Position numbers and translations under genes: made by a program. Below are positions 9,024 through 18,249 of a stretch of DNA of 64,000 bases, in pieces. Source of the stretch: Mesorhizobium sp. Its GTDB lineage: Bacteria > Pseudomonadota > Alphaproteobacteria > Rhizobiales > Rhizobiaceae. The notes below the pieces were generated by a model. That model was not told where the DNA came from. It ran no database searches and was given only the letters and a program-made list of their open reading frames with translations. How positions within the stretch are numbered: the stretch's first letter is position 1; each line of letters opens with the position of its first letter. The stretch covers positions 220,020 to 284,019 of the forward strand of contig JAHBYX010000004.1 in the NCBI GenBank assembly GCA_019635735.1. The letters are read 5' to 3'.

Positions 9024-9733
9024 CGGCGCACCCCGGACTGGCTGACGGAACGCTCGACCGCGTTGATGCCGAACGAGGAAATGATGGCGAGCACGAGATA
9101 GATCGCGCAGGCGACGCCGAAGAACAGGAACGGCTCGCGCGTGACGCGCGCCGCCACCCCGCTCTGGCGCAGGATATCGGACAGGCCGATGGCCGAGACG
9201 AGTGCCGTATCCTTGAGCAGGATCAGCCACAGGTTGGCGAGGCCGGGCAGGGCGATTCGTACCAGTTGCGGCAGGATCACGAGCCGCATCGTCTGTCCGC
9301 CCGTCAGGCCGATCGCATAGCCGCCCTCGTACTGGCCGCGCGGTATGGCCCGGAAGGCGGACAGGAAGACCTCGCTCGAATAGGAGGAGAAGACGACGCC
9401 GAGCGCCACCATGCCGGAGACGAAGCTGTTGACCTCGATGCCGGCAGTAGGATCGAACATCTGGACGATGCTCTGCAGCAGGGTCTGCACGCCGTAGTAG
9501 ACGAGGAAGAGTGTCAGGAGCTCGGGCAGGCCGCGGAAGATGGTCGTGTAGATATTGCCGGCCAGCCTGAGGGAAGGTTCGTCCGACTGCTTTGCGAGCG
9601 CCACCATGAAGCCGATGGCAAGGCCGATGGGGAGGGTGGCGGCGGCGAGCGAGACGGTGATGAAGACGCCATAGGCGATGTCGTCGAGCCAGCCCTCCGG
9701 TCCCCAGCTCAGCAGCGTCCAGGCACTCTGCAT
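9020..9733 (-). CDS. polar amino acid ABC transporter permease, HisQ-like
   Basis: 237-residue permease of the HisQ/ArtQ family, forming the membrane channel with the overlapping HisM-like gene. The EAA loop GGYAIGLTGGQTMRLVILPQ is present. Several hydrophobic helices span the inner membrane. It lies 87 bases after the binding-protein gene, and a strong stem-loop occupies that gap. No ATP-binding subunit gene is found in this cluster. Confidence 0.85.
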   Translation of the reverse strand: MQSAWTLLSWGPEGWLDDIAYGVFITVSLAAATLPIGLAIGFMVALAKQSDEPSLRLAGNIYTTIFRGLPELLTLFLVYYGVQTLLQSIVQMFDPTAGIEVNSFVSGMVALGVVFSSYSSEVFLSAFRAIPRGQYEGGYAIGLTGGQTMRLVILPQLVRIALPGLANLWLILLKDTALVSAIGLSDILRQSGVAARVTREPFLFFGVACAIYLVLAIISSFGINAVERSVSQSGVRR

Positions 9734-9774
9734 CGGCGCTTCTGCCTCATCCGTTGGCTTGAGAACGTCAATAA

Positions 9775-9805
9775 GCGCGGCGGCGGGGTGTGCCCGCCGC
9801 CGCGC
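9775..9805 (-). other. strong intercistronic stem-loop between binding-protein and permease genes
   Basis: A perfect inverted repeat with 13-base GC-only arms (9775-9787 and 9793-9805) and a five-base loop. No U-run follows in the direction of transcription, so it is unlikely to be a full terminator. In this position it would protect the 3' end of the binding-protein mRNA and reduce read-through, giving excess binding protein over permease. That pattern is known for ABC uptake operons; here it is inferred. Confidence 0.6.
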
Positions 9806-9820
9806 CCGGGTTGATCCGGA

Positions 9821-10600
9821 TTAGCCGCCGTAGACGTCGTAGGGGAAGTACTTGTCGTTGATTTCCTTGTACTTCCCGCTCTTGCGGATGGCGTCGATCG
9901 CGGCGTTGAACTTCTCCGCGAGCGCGGTTTCGCCCTTGCGGACCGCGATGCCGGCACCCTCGCCGTGGATCTCGGGCACGGGCGTGATCATGCCGACGAC
10001 CTTGCAGCAGGCGCCGTCCGTGGTCTTCAGCCATTCCTCAAGCACGGAGACGTCGTCGGTGACGGCGTCGAGACGGCCGTTGGCGATGTCGAGCAGGAAC
10101 TCCTGGCTGGTCGGATAGCCCTTGAGCGTCGTGTCCGTATAGGTCTTCTCGGCGTAGTTATAGTGGGTGGTGGACGTCGCCGCGCCAAGCGTCTTGCCGG
10201 CCAGGTCTTCCTTGGCCACGCCCTTGATGTCGGTGTCCTTGGGCGCGACGATCGCGGACGGGGTGTTGTAGTATTTATGGGTGAAGTCGACCTTCTGCTT
10301 GCGCTCCTCGGTGATCGACATCGAGGCGATGATCGCGTCGAACTTGCCGGCCTGCAGCGCCGGGATGATGCCGTCCCAGTCCTGCGTGACGAATTCGCAC
10401 TTGACCTTCATCTCCTCGCAGAGCGCGTTGGCGATGTCGATGTCGAAGCCCACGAGCTTGCCGTCGGAGGTCAGGTTGTTGAAGGGGGGATAGGCGCCTT
10501 CCGTGCCGATCCGCAGGGTCTCCTGCGCGTTGGCCGCTCCCAGGCCGAACGCAAACGCGGCGGCGGTCAGACCGAGCGCCAGACGCTTCGTAATACGCAT
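9821..10600 (-). CDS. periplasmic amino acid-binding protein of an ABC transporter
   Basis: 259-residue SBP_bac_3 protein (HisJ/ArtJ type). A signal peptide with AANAQE cleavage is followed by LRIGTEGAYPPFNNL, the usual start of the mature fold. Later come GFDIDIANALCEEM and DAIIASMSITEERK. Two cysteines near the end (GACCKVV) are adjacent. The ATG at 10600 is preferred over the ATG at 10606: AAGAGG lies six bases before the first and touches the second. It captures ligand for the two downstream permeases. Confidence 0.85.
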   Translation of the reverse strand: MRITKRLALGLTAAAFAFGLGAANAQETLRIGTEGAYPPFNNLTSDGKLVGFDIDIANALCEEMKVKCEFVTQDWDGIIPALQAGKFDAIIASMSITEERKQKVDFTHKYYNTPSAIVAPKDTDIKGVAKEDLAGKTLGAATSTTHYNYAEKTYTDTTLKGYPTSQEFLLDIANGRLDAVTDDVSVLEEWLKTTDGACCKVVGMITPVPEIHGEGAGIAVRKGETALAEKFNAAIDAIRKSGKYKEINDKYFPYDVYGG

Positions 10601-10748
10601 GTTCATCCTCTTTCTTTGTCGTTGCCGCTCCACTCCCGAAGCGGGTCCTGCAAGCCGCCAAGGCCCGCAAACTGTGTGATATTCCCACTATTTCCGCGGC
10701 GAATGCAATCGCAAAACCGCCTTGCTACGATGCCGCGCGCGGCATGGA

Positions 10749-11270
10749 TCATGCCGCAGCGGGTGGGCGAAGGTCCATGCGCGCGGCGACGAAATCGGCG
10801 ATCGCGGCGATGTCGTCGATGTCGAGAACCGGCAGGCGCTCGTCCGGCTGGGGGTGGTCGGCCGCGACCGCGACGATCGCCGGATCGCTGGCCGAGAGCG
10901 GCGATGTGTCCCTGGCGCCGCGACGGCGGGTCTCGATCTTGGGATGCGGCTCGCGCTTGTAGCCCTCGACCAGAACGAGATCGCAGGGCGCGAGGCGGGC
11001 GAGGATCTGGTCGAGCGGCGGCTCGGGCTCGTCGCGCAACTCGTGCATCAGCGCCCATCGCCCATGCGAGACGATCGCAACCTCATGCGCGCCGGCGGCG
11101 CGATGGCGGAAGGAATCGGTGCCTTCCTTGTCGATGTCGAAGGAATGGTGCGCGTGCTTGACCGTCGAAATGCGATAGCCGCGGCGGGTGAATTCGGCGA
11201 CGAGGCGTTCGGTGAGAGTGGTCTTGCCGGAGTTCTTCCAGCCGGTGATGCCGAAGACCTTCCCCGTCAA
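10749..11270 (-). CDS. mobB: molybdopterin-guanine dinucleotide biosynthesis protein MobB
   Basis: 173-residue P-loop GTPase accessory to MobA in making the MGD form of molybdenum cofactor. The Walker A motif GWKNSGKTTL is at residues 10-19, followed by STVKHAHHSFDID and DLVLVEGYKREPHPKIE. Translation most likely starts at TTG 11270, inside the mobA stop (overlap TTGA). No nearby ATG precedes the P-loop. The C-terminal extension after about residue 150 is ordinary. The unit mobA-mobB is clear. Confidence 0.9.
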   Translation of the reverse strand: MTGKVFGITGWKNSGKTTLTERLVAEFTRRGYRISTVKHAHHSFDIDKEGTDSFRHRAAGAHEVAIVSHGRWALMHELRDEPEPPLDQILARLAPCDLVLVEGYKREPHPKIETRRRGARDTSPLSASDPAIVAVAADHPQPDERLPVLDIDDIAAIADFVAARMDLRPPAAA

Positions 11271-11866
11271 TGCCGTGCCTCCAGGAAAGCGGTTGCCTTG
11301 GCCAGGTCCTCGGGCGTGTTGATGTTGAAGAAGGGGTCGAACGACATGGCCGGAAAATCGACGGCGATGTATCCGACCTCTTCCGCGAAAGCGAGGACCT
11401 TGCCGGTTGCACCTTCCGCGAGAAAGGCCTCCAGCCTGACTCGCAGCGCAACAGGCCACAGGGCGCAGGTGGGGTGAAGCCGCCCTTCGGAGCGCGCCAC
11501 CGCAACGGTGGATCCGTCCGCACGTGCGCTTGCCAGCCTCGCCACGAAATCGGCCGGGAGGAAAGGCGTGTCGACGGAGGCGGTGGCGACGTGAGTGACG
11601 CCGGGAATTGACTCGGCCCAGGCAAGACCGGCGTGGATGCCGGCGAGCGGGCCGGGGAGGCCGGCAAATCGGTCCGGCACCACGTCGTGGCCGTGCGCCG
11701 CCGCGCCGAGTTCGGCATTGGTGTTGATCGCGAGCGCGCCGACCTGCGACGACAGCCGCGCGCGCAGCCGATCGAGCAGGCTTTGTCCGCCGAGTTCGAT
11801 CAATGCCTTGTCGCGTCCGCCCATCCGCGACGATCGTCCGCCGGCGAGGATGACGCCGGCAATCAT
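11267..11866 (-). CDS. mobA: molybdenum cofactor guanylyltransferase MobA
   Basis: 199-residue nucleotidyltransferase that joins GMP to molybdopterin. The signature GVILAGGRSSRMGGRDKALIE is at residues 4-24; GLPGPLAGIHAGL and the metal-binding TASVDTPFLP follow. ATG at 11866 overlaps the stop of the upstream MFS gene (ATGA). The stop overlaps the mobB start. moaA, encoding the first step of the pathway, lies 3.2 kb upstream on the same strand. Confidence 0.92.
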   Translation of the reverse strand: MIAGVILAGGRSSRMGGRDKALIELGGQSLLDRLRARLSSQVGALAINTNAELGAAAHGHDVVPDRFAGLPGPLAGIHAGLAWAESIPGVTHVATASVDTPFLPADFVARLASARADGSTVAVARSEGRLHPTCALWPVALRVRLEAFLAEGATGKVLAFAEEVGYIAVDFPAMSFDPFFNINTPEDLAKATAFLEARH

Positions 11867-13074
11867 GGACGTTCCCGCCCGCCGAAACGGTATGCCTGGA
11901 TGACGAAGAGCGTCGCGAGCACCGCCGCGGACGCCGACCCGAGCATCACCAGCAACAGCGGGTAGACGCCGGATTCGGGAGAAAGAAACAGGCCGGCGAG
12001 AACCGACATCGCAGCACCCCCGCCGATCTGCAGAGCGCCACCCAGTCCGGATGCCGATCCGGCCAGTTCCGGCTTCACGCTGACCAGTCCCGAATTGGCG
12101 CTGGGTAGAGTGATGCCGTTGCCGACGCCGATGAGTACCGCCGGTCCGAACAAGGACAGCGGATGAACGAAGCCGGCCGCGAAAAGGGCGGCCGACAGCA
12201 GGACGCCGAACATGGTGACGAAATTCCCGGCCAGCATCATCCGATTGATCCCGACGCGCACGGCATAGCGGCCCGTGACGAAATTGCCGACCATGTAGCC
12301 GATCGCGAGGATCGCGAAATAGAGGCCGTAGGACGAAGGCGACATCTTCAGGATCTCGGACGAGACATAGGGTGCGCCACCCAGAAATGCGAAAAATGAG
12401 CCGGACGTGAACGCGGCAGTCAGCGCATAGCCCCAGAACAGTTTCGAGCGAAACAATTGCGGGTAGGTGCGGAACTGAGCGCCGAAGCTCGACGTGCGGT
12501 TCCGGTTGGTCTCTCCGAGGTCGAGATAGACCACGACGAAAGCCAGGATTCCGAAGGTAAGGGTCAGGCCGAAGGCCGACTGCCATCCGTACATCTCGTC
12601 GAGGAAACCCCCGATCGCCGGACCGATCATCGGCACGACAGCCATGCCCATCGTGATGTAGCCGATGCGGCTGGCGGTGAGCTCGGGGCTGACCGTGTCC
12701 CTGACGATCGCCCGCGACAGGACCATTCCGGCGACGGCGAATGCCTGAAGGACCCGGCAGGCGAGAAGGATCTCGATGGTCGGAGCGAATATCGCAGCGA
12801 CCGTGGCCACGATGAAGACGGCGAGCGAAAGCAGCATCACCGGACGCCGCCCGAAGCGGTCCGAGGCGGGGCCGATCAGAAGCTGGAGCGCGGCGGTCGC
12901 GGCCAAGTAGAGCGAGATGACCAGCTGGGCTACGCCGTAATCAGTCTGGAAATGCCGCGCCATCGCCGGAAGCGACGGGAGAAAGACGTTCAGCGCGAGC
13001 GCTCCGGTCGCCGTCGCTATGACGAGCGTGGTGATATGCGGCGCGGTGCGGCGGTTGAGATAGGCCTTCGTCAC
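11863..13074 (-). CDS. Bcr/CflA-type MFS drug efflux transporter
   Basis: 403-residue major facilitator with 12 predicted helices. The loop 2-3 motif is GPASDRFGRRPVMLLSLAVF, and the N-terminal LNVFLPSLPAMARHF is typical of the Bcr/CflA family of drug:proton antiporters. The GTG start at 13074 overlaps the TAG stop of the EamA gene. The gene is translationally linked to mobA downstream, although no functional link with cofactor synthesis is evident. Confidence 0.85.
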   Translation of the reverse strand: MTKAYLNRRTAPHITTLVIATATGALALNVFLPSLPAMARHFQTDYGVAQLVISLYLAATAALQLLIGPASDRFGRRPVMLLSLAVFIVATVAAIFAPTIEILLACRVLQAFAVAGMVLSRAIVRDTVSPELTASRIGYITMGMAVVPMIGPAIGGFLDEMYGWQSAFGLTLTFGILAFVVVYLDLGETNRNRTSSFGAQFRTYPQLFRSKLFWGYALTAAFTSGSFFAFLGGAPYVSSEILKMSPSSYGLYFAILAIGYMVGNFVTGRYAVRVGINRMMLAGNFVTMFGVLLSAALFAAGFVHPLSLFGPAVLIGVGNGITLPSANSGLVSVKPELAGSASGLGGALQIGGGAAMSVLAGLFLSPESGVYPLLLVMLGSASAAVLATLFVIQAYRFGGRERP

Positions 13075-13991
13075 TACAGCCCGTCCGGTCCCATTGCGGG
13101 CGAGGTGCTTTCCGCGGCCGGGCGCCGCCCCACCACGCGCTCGCGATAGAGCATGTAGAGACCGGACCCGACGATGACGACCGAGCCGACGATCATGGGG
13201 AGGTCCGGAATGTCGGCGAAGACCAGGTAGCCGAGGGCGATCGACCAGAGCAGCGCGGTGTAGCGGAACGGCGCGATGAAGGAGATTTCGCCGATCCGCA
13301 TCGCCTTGATGATGAACTGGTAGCCGACGACAAGGAGGACGGCTGCAATCGCGAGCATCGCCACCGTCTGGCTCGGCACCGGCGTCCAGCCGCCCATCGG
13401 AACGACGAGGATAGCGCCGGTGACGGTGACGGTCGCGGCGGTGGCCGTCGATACCAGGAATGACGGTATCTCCTGAGGCACGCGCTTGGTGGCGAGATCG
13501 CGGATGGCGCAGAAGAAGACGCAGGCGAGAGCCCAGAGCGAATAGACGCTGAAGCCCTCGACGCCCGGCCGGACGATGATCAGGACGCCGGCAAAGCCGG
13601 CCGCGATCGAGAGCCATCGGCGCCAGCCCACCGGCTCGCCGAGGGCTATCGCCGCCCCCATGGTGACGGCGAGAGGCAGCGCCTGGAGTACGGCAGAGAC
13701 ATTGGCGATCGGCAGGTGCGACAGCGCGACCAGGAAGCAGATGGTGGCGAGCGCTTCCCCCGCGACCCTGATCGCGACCATGGGATGCAGCGCATGCCCG
13801 ATCTGGCGCAGCGCGCCGCGATGCCAGGCGATCAGACCCACGAGCGCGGTCGCGAACAGGCCGCGGATCAACATGACCTGGCCCATGTTGACCGTTTCGG
13901 ACGACAGCTTGGTCAAGGCGTCGTTGACCGTGAAGCCGGCCATCGAGATCGCCATGAACATGGCGCCGCGCAGATTGGGCGAAAGAGACAA
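13074..13991 (-). CDS. EamA/DMT family transporter
   Basis: 305-residue protein with ten predicted membrane helices in two EamA repeats, a drug/metabolite transporter. The N-terminus SLSPNLRGAMFMAISMAGFT matches the family when the TTG at 13991 is used, with a weak GGAA upstream. ATG at 13961 is the alternative start. It heads an overlapping run EamA - Bcr/CflA - mobA - mobB on the minus strand. The substrate is unknown. Confidence 0.8.
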   Translation of the reverse strand: MSLSPNLRGAMFMAISMAGFTVNDALTKLSSETVNMGQVMLIRGLFATALVGLIAWHRGALRQIGHALHPMVAIRVAGEALATICFLVALSHLPIANVSAVLQALPLAVTMGAAIALGEPVGWRRWLSIAAGFAGVLIIVRPGVEGFSVYSLWALACVFFCAIRDLATKRVPQEIPSFLVSTATAATVTVTGAILVVPMGGWTPVPSQTVAMLAIAAVLLVVGYQFIIKAMRIGEISFIAPFRYTALLWSIALGYLVFADIPDLPMIVGSVVIVGSGLYMLYRERVVGRRPAAESTSPAMGPDGL

Positions 13992-14136
13992 AGGGCGCTT
14001 CCGAGGTTCCGGCCGGGGAACGCGGCCTGTTTTTGAACCTCGGTGTAACAGCCAGGCAGCAAACCGCAACCGATAAGCAATGGTCCAGCAGCGGTCGCCC
14101 GGGCGGCGGCCCGGGCGCGCCATCATCGCCGGTCCG

Positions 14137-14496
14137 TCAGTTGGCCGGGAACAGGTTCTCGGTGCCGGTGCCGGACTGGCCCTGAATGGTCCACAGTCCT
14201 TCCATAGATCCGTCGGGCTTGACCATGTAGATGACGAGACCGACCGAGTTGTTGAGTACATAGGCGGCCGCGAACGCGTTGCCGTTTCGGCTGCAGATTC
14301 CGTGCGATTCGCTGGGGCCCGTGACCCAGTTGATCTCGCAGGTGGTGTCGCTGGTCAGCGTGATCTCGGCGGTACCCTCATAGGCGCTGCCGTCGTGGTT
14401 GGTGCCTTCGACGGTGTACGATCCGCCGATATCCTGCGCATGGGCGATGCCTGCCAGCCCGGCAAAGGCCAGACCGAGCGCGAAAGTCCTGAACAT
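14137..14496 (-). CDS. small secreted protein of unknown function
   Basis: 119 residues with a clear signal peptide (residues 1-20, cleavage after AHA). The mature part, starting QDIGGSYTVEGTNHDGS, looks like a small beta-rich domain with one pair of cysteines (CEIN and GICSRNG). Rhizobial relatives are often named fibronectin-binding protein, without good evidence. It stands alone, with its own upstream region of about 90 bases. Confidence 0.7.
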   Translation of the reverse strand: MFRTFALGLAFAGLAGIAHAQDIGGSYTVEGTNHDGSAYEGTAEITLTSDTTCEINWVTGPSESHGICSRNGNAFAAAYVLNNSVGLVIYMVKPDGSMEGLWTIQGQSGTGTENLFPAN

Positions 14497-14586
14497 GACG
14501 AAAAACCCCCAAGCGGACGAGATTGTCCGCAGACGGGGACACTAGAAAAGCGCGGGTTTCCTGTAAACGTCGCCGCGCAAATATAG

Positions 14587-15048
14587 TTAGGGGCCGTCGA
14601 GGCTGGCAGCGATCGGACCGACGAGAGGATCGTATCTCGCCTTCAGACGCGCCGGGTAGCGCAGGATCACGCTGTGGACGACATCGTCCGCACCGAACTC
14701 CGAGCGCCGGTAGAAGATGTCCTCGCCTTCGGTGCCCGACACGACCGCCCAATCCTCGCCGGCGCGCGAGTAGGTGATGGTCACACCCGGTCCGGCCGTT
14801 TCGGCGATGAGGTCGCGTGGCGATTGCGACAACACGTTGTAGCCGCCGAACACCGCGAGGCTCGCCCCGTCGGTGGAGAACCAGGTCATTCCGTCGCCAT
14901 TGGCCGGAGGGATCGACGCGCGGGAGAATATCTCCGCCGGGAAGCTGACCGACGTGCCGAAGCGCTGGTTGGAATAGTGCTTCTCGCCGGCAGCGACCGG
15001 GGAGGCGCAGAGAAGCGCCGCGATCAGGGCGAAAGGCGCACGCCGCAT
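14587..15048 (-). CDS. secreted hypothetical protein
   Basis: 153 residues; a signal peptide (residues 1-20, cleavage near VAAGE) is followed by a compact mature domain beginning KHYSNQRFGTSVSFPAEIF, with several aromatic-rich strands. No known catalytic motif is visible. It starts six bases after moaA on the same strand and so is probably the second gene of that transcript. No link to cofactor synthesis can be seen from the sequence. Confidence 0.7.
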   Translation of the reverse strand: MRRAPFALIAALLCASPVAAGEKHYSNQRFGTSVSFPAEIFSRASIPPANGDGMTWFSTDGASLAVFGGYNVLSQSPRDLIAETAGPGVTITYSRAGEDWAVVSGTEGEDIFYRRSEFGADDVVHSVILRYPARLKARYDPLVGPIAASLDGP

Positions 15049-15054
15049 CGGCGC

Positions 15055-16080
15055 TCAGCCGCCGGTGACGCTCATGTGGCGCGAGACCGCGGGCCGCCTT
15101 GTCGAGCGGTCGATGACGAAGTCGTGCCCCTTGGGCTTGCGGCCGATGGCCTCGTCGATGGCGTTCGACAGGAGTTCGTTGCCCTCGGAGGCGCGCAGCG
15201 GCGCGCGCAGGTCCGCGGCGTCTTCCTGGCCGAGGCACATGTAGAGCGTGCCGGTGCATGTGATGCGCACCCGGTTGCAGCTTTCGCAAAAATTATGAGT
15301 CATCGGCGTGATGAAACCGAGCCGCCCGCCCGTCTCGGCAACTTCGACATAGCGCGCGGGGCCGCCGGTCTTGAAGGGGATGTCCTTCAGCGTGAATTCG
15401 CGCTCGAGGTTCGCGCGCAGCAGCGACAGCGGCAGGTACTGGTCGGTACGGTCGGCGTCGATCTCGCCCATCGGCATGGTTTCGATGACGGTCATGTCCA
15501 TGCCGCGACCATGGGCCCAGCGCATCAAGTCGGGCAGTTCACGGTCATTGAAGTCCTTGAGCGCGACGGCGTTGATCTTGACGTGGATGCCGGCGGCCTG
15601 GGCAGCGTCGATGCCTTCCAGCACGCGGTCGAGATTGCCCCAGCGGGTGATGGTTCGGAACTTCTCCGGATCGAGCGTATCGACCGAGACGTTGATGCGC
15701 CTGACGCCGCAATCGGCGAGTTCGGCGGCGTGCTTCGCCAGCTGCGAGCCGTTGGTCGTCAGCGTCAGTTCGTCGAGCGCGCCCGACGCCAGATGGCGCG
15801 AGAGCTGGCGAACGAGATGCATGATGTTCTTGCGCACCAGCGGCTCGCCGCCGGTGAGACGCAGCTTCCTGACGCCCTTCTCGATGAAGACCGAACAGAG
15901 CCGGTCGAGTTCCTCGAGGCTGAGCAGGTCCTTCTTCGGCAGGAAGGTCATGTCCTCCGCCATGCAATAGGTGCAGCGGAAATCGCAGCGATCCGTCACC
16001 GAGACGCGCAGATAGGTGATCGAGCGCCCGAACGGGTCGATCATCGGCGCGGCGTGGGGGTGGTAGGTCATATGGCTCAC
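15055..16080 (-). CDS. moaA: GTP 3',8-cyclase MoaA
   Basis: 341-residue radical SAM enzyme that catalyses the first step of molybdopterin synthesis. The N-terminal cluster motif CDFRCTYC has cysteines 32, 36 and 39. LRLTGGEPL follows, and the C-terminal second Fe-S cluster motif is [20 protein letters not shown]. The chain ends in the double glycine TGG, which MoaA needs for catalysis. Length is normal. It is divergent from the DUF971 gene across a 147-base region. Confidence 0.95.
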   Translation of the reverse strand: MSHMTYHPHAAPMIDPFGRSITYLRVSVTDRCDFRCTYCMAEDMTFLPKKDLLSLEELDRLCSVFIEKGVRKLRLTGGEPLVRKNIMHLVRQLSRHLASGALDELTLTTNGSQLAKHAAELADCGVRRINVSVDTLDPEKFRTITRWGNLDRVLEGIDAAQAAGIHVKINAVALKDFNDRELPDLMRWAHGRGMDMTVIETMPMGEIDADRTDQYLPLSLLRANLEREFTLKDIPFKTGGPARYVEVAETGGRLGFITPMTHNFCESCNRVRITCTGTLYMCLGQEDAADLRAPLRASEGNELLSNAIDEAIGRKPKGHDFVIDRSTRRPAVSRHMSVTGG

Positions 16081-16227
16081 AGCTTCCAGCCTCTGCTCGC
16101 ATAGTCATATAGAGCTTCGTTGTCTTCAAGGCCACCTCGATCGCCCTTTGGTCGAAGGCGACGCGCCTTGCCACTTCCCATCGGGATCAATGCGATCTAT
16201 CCCGGGCACAACCCCGGAGGATGTCGC

Positions 16228-16581
16228 ATGACCGTACCGACCGAACTGCGCGTGTCGAAGGATCGGCGCACGATGACCGTCACCTTTCCCGGACATCACC
16301 ACGCATTCGAGCTTCCGGCCGAACTGCTGCGCGTCTTGTCGCCATCGGCCGAAGTCCAGGGTCATTCCCCCGAGCAGCGGGTGACGGTGCCCGGCAAGCG
16401 CAATGTCGCGATATCGAAGATCGAGCCGACGGGAAACTATGCGGTCCGCATCACCTTCGACGACGGCCACGACACCGGCATTTTCACCTGGAACTATCTC
16501 CACGAACTCGGCCACGAGAAGGCGGAGCGCTGGCAATCCTATCTCGATGAGCTCGCCGCGAAGGGCTTGTCGCGCGGCTGA
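16228..16581 (+). CDS. DUF971 (gamma-butyrobetaine hydroxylase-like N-terminal) protein
   Basis: 117-residue stand-alone DUF971 domain. Typical core: LPAELLRVLSPSAEVQGH and the C-terminal GIFTWNYLHELG. This domain is found at the N-terminus of carnitine-pathway hydroxylases and alone next to iron-sulfur or cofactor genes; its role may be in metal or cofactor handling (inferred). ATG at 16228 follows GGAGG by seven bases. Confidence 0.8.
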   Translation: MTVPTELRVSKDRRTMTVTFPGHHHAFELPAELLRVLSPSAEVQGHSPEQRVTVPGKRNVAISKIEPTGNYAVRITFDDGHDTGIFTWNYLHELGHEKAERWQSYLDELAAKGLSRG

Positions 16582-16680
16582 GCGTTCGAGGGCGGTCATA
16601 CGCCTGTCATTCAGCCGACGAAGAAGGTTCGCGTGGAGCGCGGGCAGGGGTGGTCGCGTGAACGGCGAAAGGGTGACGGC

Positions 16681-17292
16681 ATGCGCAGGATCGAGACGGT
16701 GGAGGAACTTGAAACGCTCTACGGCGTCCGGGGCGAGACTTCGCTGGTGAAGGAGCTCGATCACATCATCCCCGAATACGCGGCGTTCATCGAGGCCTCG
16801 CCCTTCGTCGCGCTGGCGACGGCCGGCCCGGAAGGCCTCGATTGCTCGCCGCGCGGCGATCTCGCCGGATTCGTGCGGATCCACGACCCGCGGACGCTGA
16901 TGATGCCCGACCGGCGCGGCAACAACCGCGCCGATTCGCTGCGCAACGTCATCCGTGACGGGCGGGTCGGGTTGCTGTTCCTCGTGCCGGGTTCGGGCAC
17001 CACGCTTCGGGTCAATGGCGAAGCCCATGTCACGGACGATGCCGGACTTTGCGGGAGCTTTGCGGTGGAGGGCAAACCGGCACGAACGGTGATGGTGATC
17101 CGTGTCCAGTCGGTCTACTTCCAGTGCGCCCGCGCCATCCATCGTTCGGAGCTGTGGAATGCGGCGAAGCACGTCGATCCGAAATCCCTGCCGACGCCGG
17201 GCCGGATTCTCGAGGTGACGAGCAGGGCGGCAATCGACGGCTCGGCCTATGACGCCGAGTGGCCGGAGCGCGCGAAGAAGTCGATGTGGTAG
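16681..17292 (+). CDS. pyridoxamine 5'-phosphate oxidase family FMN-binding protein
   Basis: 203-residue split-barrel flavoprotein of the PNPOx-like (MSMEG_1061) type. Segments seen are [36 protein letters not shown] and [15 protein letters not shown]. It probably binds FMN or F420-like cofactor and reduces an unknown substrate. ATG at 16681 fits the family start; the 16 upstream in-frame codons look non-homologous. Confidence 0.85.
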   Translation: MRRIETVEELETLYGVRGETSLVKELDHIIPEYAAFIEASPFVALATAGPEGLDCSPRGDLAGFVRIHDPRTLMMPDRRGNNRADSLRNVIRDGRVGLLFLVPGSGTTLRVNGEAHVTDDAGLCGSFAVEGKPARTVMVIRVQSVYFQCARAIHRSELWNAAKHVDPKSLPTPGRILEVTSRAAIDGSAYDAEWPERAKKSMW

Positions 17293-17330
17293 CCGTTCCG
17301 CGGCGCGCGTTGCTGCGCTAAGCAGCACCG

Positions 17331-17650
17331 ATGAGGACTTCGATCGTCTATGTGCTCGCAGCGTTGGCGGAGATTGCCGGCTGCTACGCTTTCTGGGCCT
17401 GGCTGAAACTCGACAAGCCGATGCTGTGGCTGGTGCCGGGCGTCGCCTCGCTCATCGCATTCGCCTGGCTGCTGGCGCTCGTTCCTTCCGAGGCCGCGGG
17501 GAGGCGTACGCCGCCTATGGCGGGGTCTACATCGTCGCATCTCTCGTCTGGCTGTGGACGGTCGAGAAGACCGTGCCCGACCGTTTCGATCTGGCAGGCG
17601 CGGTACTGTGTCTCGCCGGCGCGGTCGTGATCATCGGCGCTCCGCGCTGA
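17331..17650 (+). pseudogene. YnfA family membrane protein, frameshifted
   Basis: The first 57 codons from ATG 17331 encode the N-terminal half of YnfA ([17 protein letters not shown] ... [11 protein letters not shown]). The second half ([18 protein letters not shown] ... [13 protein letters not shown]) continues in another frame to a stop at 17650. The change is explained by loss of one base near 17500-17504, at a GGGGAGG tract. Corrected, the protein would be about 107 residues with four helices, the family's usual length. It is either a recent pseudogene or a sequencing indel. Confidence 0.8.
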
Positions 17651-17794
17651 GAGACTGTTTGGAAATCCTACACTGGCGGCCATCTGATGGCGTTTTCTGC
17701 GCTTCCGGTGCTCACGGACCCGAATGTCCGCTGCGCGCCGTTTCTCGAAACCACCACCATATGACTCGCCAGAGCGAATTTCGAAACAGTCTCT
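17650..17794. repeat. 145-base long-palindrome repeat element
   Basis: The 11-base ends AGAGACTGTTT (17650-17660) and its complement (17784-17794) match perfectly. Matching continues imperfectly inward (GAAAT, CTGGCG, CAT...TGG), and a perfect central hairpin CGGAC/GTCCG (17715-17730) sits exactly at the midpoint. The whole element can fold into one long stem-loop between the convergent ynfA and marR genes. It resembles a non-coding intergenic repeat or MITE and may terminate transcription from both sides. Confidence 0.6.
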
Positions 17795-17796
17795 GA

Positions 17797-18249
17797 TCAC
17801 TCGTCCTTCAGCATCTCGGAGATCTTGCGCATCGTGTCGCCCATCGAGTCGCATTGCGCCGGCGTCGAACTCGCCATCACGCGGTCGATCAGCGCGGTAT
17901 AGGCCTTGAGCGCCTGCAGCAGGACGTCCTCGCCCTTCGGCGTGAGCTGCAGCCGCAGCACCCGCTTGTCCTTGGCGTCGGCCTCGCGGACGATCAGACC
18001 CTGCTTCTCCATCTGCGGCATCAGCATGGTCACGTTCGACCGGCCGACCAGCAGCTTGCGCGCGATGTCGTGCTGCGATGCGCCGGGGTGGCGGTAGAGG
18101 TTCATCAGCAGATCGAGCTGCGCGATCTTGAGATCGAAGGGCTGCAGCGCCTTGGTCAGCGCACGCACGATCGCCTTTTCGGCCTGGACCACGGCGATCC
18201 AGTTGCGGAATCGCGGATTGTCCCAAGGGAGGTCTTGCATTTTGTTCAT
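17797..18249 (-). CDS. MarR family transcriptional regulator
   Basis: 150-residue winged-helix regulator. The DNA-binding part contains QHDIARKLLVGRSNVTMLMPQME and the wing READAKDKRVLRLQLTPKG. It is divergent from the hydrolase gene. The two 14-base palindromes in between overlap its own start codon, so it probably represses both itself and the hydrolase until an effector binds. The ligand is unknown. Confidence 0.88.
   Translation of the reverse strand: MNKMQDLPWDNPRFRNWIAVVQAEKAIVRALTKALQPFDLKIAQLDLLMNLYRHPGASQHDIARKLLVGRSNVTMLMPQMEKQGLIVREADAKDKRVLRLQLTPKGEDVLLQALKAYTALIDRVMASSTPAQCDSMGDTMRKISEMLKDE

Noticed and set aside
10730..10745. 16-base palindrome ATGCCGCGCGCGGCAT near the mobB stop
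   Set aside because: It is a simple GC alternation with no U-run and no known regulator site, so too weak to call a terminator or operator.
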